Positions 5,176-5,538 of a stretch of 5,538 bases of DNA are shown in pieces. The notes below the pieces were generated by a model. It did no database searches. It was given only the letters and a program-made list of their open reading frames with translations, and was not told where the DNA came from. Origin of the DNA: Candidatus Woesearchaeota archaeon CG11_big_fil_rev_8_21_14_0_20_43_8 (GTDB lineage: Archaea; Nanobdellota; Nanobdellia; Woesearchaeales; CG08-08-20-14). Position numbers and translations under genes: made by a program. The first letter of the stretch is position 1; each line of letters starts with the position of its first letter. The stretch lies in assembly GCA_002762705.1 (NCBI GenBank), contig PCVE01000011.1, forward strand, positions 1 to 5,538. Reading direction: 5' to 3'.

Positions 5176-5181
5176 AATAAA

Positions 5182-5538
5182 ATGGGCGGCGGAAGTTACA
5201 GCAGGGATGTAGGAAGTAGTTCTTCATCTGGAAGTTTTTACAGTGGTGGGACATCAAGTTCAAGTTCAAAACGCGACCTTAGCAGCAACAGTCTGCACAA
5301 GGATCTTGACCCAAAAAACAAGAGTGTCATTTCAACACGGGATAGTCCGATTGTGATCGCACTTGACGTGACAGGTTCCAATAAAGAATTTGCGCGTATT
5401 GTGTATGACAAGGCGCCGATGCTGCATGGACAGATCGAACAGCAGGGATACTTGAAGAATTTTGACATCTGTTTTACGGCTGTTGGCGATGCGTACAGTG
5501 ACAGGGCACCTCTCCAGGTCGCAGATTTTGATTATGGG
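5182..5538 (+). CDS. VWA/MIDAS-type protein with Gly/Ser-rich N-terminus (3'-truncated)
   Basis: The first 119 residues are in the window; the gene continues past its end. It starts MGGGSYSRDV, followed by a low-complexity Gly/Ser stretch (residues 11-29, twelve serines) and a charged linker. A von Willebrand A-like fold then begins: hydrophobic strand PIVIALDVTGSN (56-67) carries Asp62-x-Thr64-x-Ser66, matching the DxSxS metal-ion (MIDAS) motif with Thr for the first Ser. A helix follows (about 68-89), then the strand FDICFTAVGDA with Asp103, then SDRAPLQVADF. The N-terminal signature and the GDA-x-x-D-x-APLQ segment match, from memory, a conserved prokaryotic VWA family of unknown function. 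VWA domains of this kind bind a divalent metal and mediate protein interactions. It sits six bases behind the kinase-like gene with its own strong Shine-Dalgarno, so the two products likely work together. No signal peptide or membrane segment is seen in this part. Confidence 0.8.
   Translation, partial: MGGGSYSRDVGSSSSSGSFYSGGTSSSSSKRDLSSNSLHKDLDPKNKSVISTRDSPIVIALDVTGSNKEFARIVYDKAPMLHGQIEQQGYLKNFDICFTAVGDAYSDRAPLQVADFDYG

Noticed and set aside
5171..5179. TATAAAATA as a separate promoter for the VWA gene
   Set aside because: It lies within about ten bases of the ATG, so transcription would start inside the gene; it is better seen as an AT-rich spacer after the Shine-Dalgarno.
5238..5468. Minus-strand frame opposite the VWA gene
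   Set aside because: Its apparent Leu/Ser-rich content is the complement of the Ser/Gly-rich VWA tail; no promoter or start signal.
1..5538. CRISPR arrays, tRNA or rRNA genes, insertion sequences
   Set aside because: No regularly spaced direct repeats, cloverleaf-like segments, rRNA signature stretches, transposase motifs or flanking terminal repeats were seen on either strand.

Overview
The window looks archaeal, most likely from a small-genome, moderately AT-rich lineage such as a Woesearchaeota-like DPANN archaeon. That placement is inferred from gene content and is not proven. Three lines of sequence evidence support an archaeon. TATA boxes of the TTTATAAA/CTTAAATAT type lie about 25-30 nt upstream of the start codons of solitary or first genes, which fits leaderless mRNAs. 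Internal genes instead carry Shine-Dalgarno sites (AGGTGAT, GAGGCGAT, AAGGAGGT). The window also holds an Lrp/AsnC-type regulator next to a DUF4405 membrane protein. No rRNA, tRNA, CRISPR array, insertion sequence or integrase is visible, and no gene-free stretch is longer than about 150 bases.

Region by region: (1) Bases 2-571, plus strand: the C-terminal part of an Lrp/AsnC regulator with a Cys3 tail, tightly followed by a small histidine-containing DUF4405 membrane protein. (2) Bases 573-1193, minus strand: an unrecognised 206-residue soluble protein with its own leaderless promoter, ending one base from the DUF4405 stop. (3) Bases 1231-3444, minus strand: a two-gene ABC transporter operon (ATPase, then an internally duplicated 12-TM permease, overlapping by 8 bases), closed by a hairpin-plus-T-tract terminator. 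(4) Bases 3451-3999, minus strand: a small class I SAM-dependent methyltransferase. (5) From 4018 rightwards: a divergent promoter region, then a plus-strand operon of a kinase-fold protein and a VWA/MIDAS protein that runs off the window.

The last operon is the most interesting part. The kinase-like protein keeps the ATP-binding Lys, the alpha-C Glu and the metal-binding Asp of DFG. In the catalytic loop, however, HRDxKPxN has become HGGIEPGN, so the catalytic Asp and Lys are gone. It also has an N-terminal helical segment that resembles a J domain lacking HPD. Its partner starts with a Gly/Ser-rich tail followed by a VWA-like DxTxS metal site. I recognise both from memory as members of a little-studied pair also present in bacteria, distinct from but reminiscent of the kinase/VWA modules of the TerY-P stress systems. 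Between the two genes lie three successive perfect inverted repeats. One arm of the last (ACCTCC) is also an exact complement of the Shine-Dalgarno of the VWA gene, suggesting a translational switch.

Apart from the divergent promoter region, nothing ties the transporter or methyltransferase functionally to the kinase/VWA pair.
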